This document shows, piece after piece, positions 63,355 to 64,000 of a stretch of DNA of 64,000 nucleotides. The stretch covers positions 855,501-919,500 of the forward strand of contig NZ_CP007031.1 in the NCBI RefSeq assembly GCF_000224005.2, given 5' to 3'. The DNA comes from Marichromatium purpuratum 984. GTDB taxonomy: Bacteria; Pseudomonadota; Gammaproteobacteria; Chromatiales; Chromatiaceae. Each line of letters starts with the position of its first letter. The first letter of the stretch is position 1. The position numbers and the translations under genes are program-made. The notes under the pieces are model-generated. The model ran no database searches. It saw only the letters and a list, made by a program, of their open reading frames with translations, and was not told the origin of the DNA.

Positions 63355-63448
63355 ACCTTGTCTTACACTCTGTTGTCACTGACAGTGGAAGGTATCGTCG
63401 CGCGACGGTGCGTGACCACCGAACGAACATCATGAGGTAATCCGCAAG

Positions 63449-64000
63449 ATGAATGCACAGGACCAAACCGCAATCGAAGGGCTGTTCCAGCGCCTGCAGC
63501 AGGCCGAGACCCAGTCCGGTCAGCGTGACCCCGAGGCGGAGAAGCTGATCCATGACATGATTTCCCGTCAGCCGGCAGCCCCCTATCTGATGGCCCAGGC
63601 GGTGCTGGTGCAAGAGCACGCGCTGAAGAACCTGCAGGGGCGGGTCGAAGATCTCGAGAAGCAGCTCGCCGAGCGTCCGCAGCAGGGCGGTGGTGGTTTC
63701 CTTGGCGGTCTGTTCGGTGCCGGTTCGCAGCAGCAGGCCCCGCAGCAGCAGGCGCGGCGCTCGAGCGGTAGTGGCTGGGGTGCCGGGCGTGGCGCGCAGC
63801 CCCAGGGACCGGGGGCCGCGCCCTTCCAGCAGGGTCAGGCCGGTGGCGGCGGTGGCTTCCTCGCCGGTGCGGCGCAGACCGCCATGGGCGTGGCCGGCGG
63901 CGTGTTGCTCGGTAACGCCATCGCCGGCATGTTCGCCGACGATGCCGAGGCCGCCGACCTCCCCGCTGAGCCGGAGATGCCGGCCGAGCCGGAGATGATG
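63449..64000 (+). CDS. DUF2076 domain protein, 5' part
   Basis: The first 184 codons of a gene running off the window. The N-terminal helical region (IEGLFQRLQQAETQSGQRDP, EKLIHDMISRQPAAPYLMAQ, LKNLQGRVEDLEKQL) is typical of DUF2076, followed by glycine- and glutamine-rich linkers (GGGFLGGLFGAGSQQQ) and the conserved hydrophobic GGFLAGAAQTAMGVAGGVLL. It ends in acidic repeats EPEMPAEPEM. Function is unknown; such proteins are thought periplasmic or membrane-associated. GAGG lies about eleven bases before the ATG. It is divergent from nhaR and may be a target of it. Confidence 0.85.
   Translation, partial: MNAQDQTAIEGLFQRLQQAETQSGQRDPEAEKLIHDMISRQPAAPYLMAQAVLVQEHALKNLQGRVEDLEKQLAERPQQGGGGFLGGLFGAGSQQQAPQQQARRSSGSGWGAGRGAQPQGPGAAPFQQGQAGGGGGFLAGAAQTAMGVAGGVLLGNAIAGMFADDAEAADLPAEPEMPAEPEMM

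Overview
The window is a GC-rich chromosomal segment (I estimate high-60s % GC by eye) of a gammaproteobacterium. The evidence is Gram-negative envelope genes (lolCD, exbBD-msbA-lpxK-kdsB), cmoAB, the block topA-smg-dprA-lysM / def-fmt-rsmB-DUF4390-ntrY-ntrX-trkA-trkH, and rne/rluC. The gene style and a persulfide/CoA-disulfide reductase fit a Chromatiales-like (purple sulfur bacterium type) host, but no photosynthesis or sulfur-oxidation marker is present, so family placement is an inference. I see no rRNA, tRNA, CRISPR array, prophage or transposase gene. Genes are densely packed, often with 1-10 bp start/stop overlaps.

Layout. 1-5.7 kb: end of pstB, phoU, an orphan encapsulin-type ferritin (EncFtn) gene, an FAD persulfide/CoA-disulfide reductase with a rhodanese tail, and ppk1. 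5.8-10.4 kb: cmoA-cmoB (tRNA wobble uridine modification), an AraC-type regulator, a VOC protein, a SLOG-family protein and agmatine deiminase. 10.5-16.1 kb: a large repeat island, then lolC-lolD, a DUF2062 protein and comEC. 16.3-20.9 kb: an exbB-exbD-msbA-lpxK-kdsB operon for lipid A export and Kdo activation. 20.9-25.5 kb: two small unknown proteins, a low-molecular-weight phosphatase, and an overlapping three-gene operon (sulfotransferase, GT4 glycosyltransferase, DUF2334 deacetylase-like) that looks like a surface glycan or glycolipid pathway. 25.6-35.5 kb: rne with an internal 14-residue repeat, then rluC-HAD-sppA, a secreted unknown, a DUF815 ATPase, ettA and mobB.

36-44 kb is a signalling cluster: REC-PAS-GGDEF-EAL protein, Rcp1-like response regulator, chemoreceptor and a divergent multi-PAS histidine kinase. 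44-54 kb is the trkH-trkA-ntrX-ntrY-DUF4390-rsmB-fmt-def block on the minus strand. The NtrX here has lost the sigma-54 contact loop and the Walker A lysine. 54-61.4 kb runs on the plus strand: LysM protein, dprA, smg, topA, tsaC and a cyclopropane-synthase-like methyltransferase. 61.4-64 kb holds a FUN14-like protein, a second repeat island, nhaR and the start of a DUF2076 gene.

The most striking unexplained structure is a family of intergenic composite repeats. At five sites I see tandem heptamers of the form (CCAGCNG)n or its reverse complement, and at three sites inverted A-rich ends GAACCGCAAAG...CTTTGCGGTTC enclosing unrelated cores. In two islands the core is itself tandemly duplicated (194 bp and 181 bp periods). 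One repeat end lies immediately upstream of the lolC start and contains its best -10-like hexamer.
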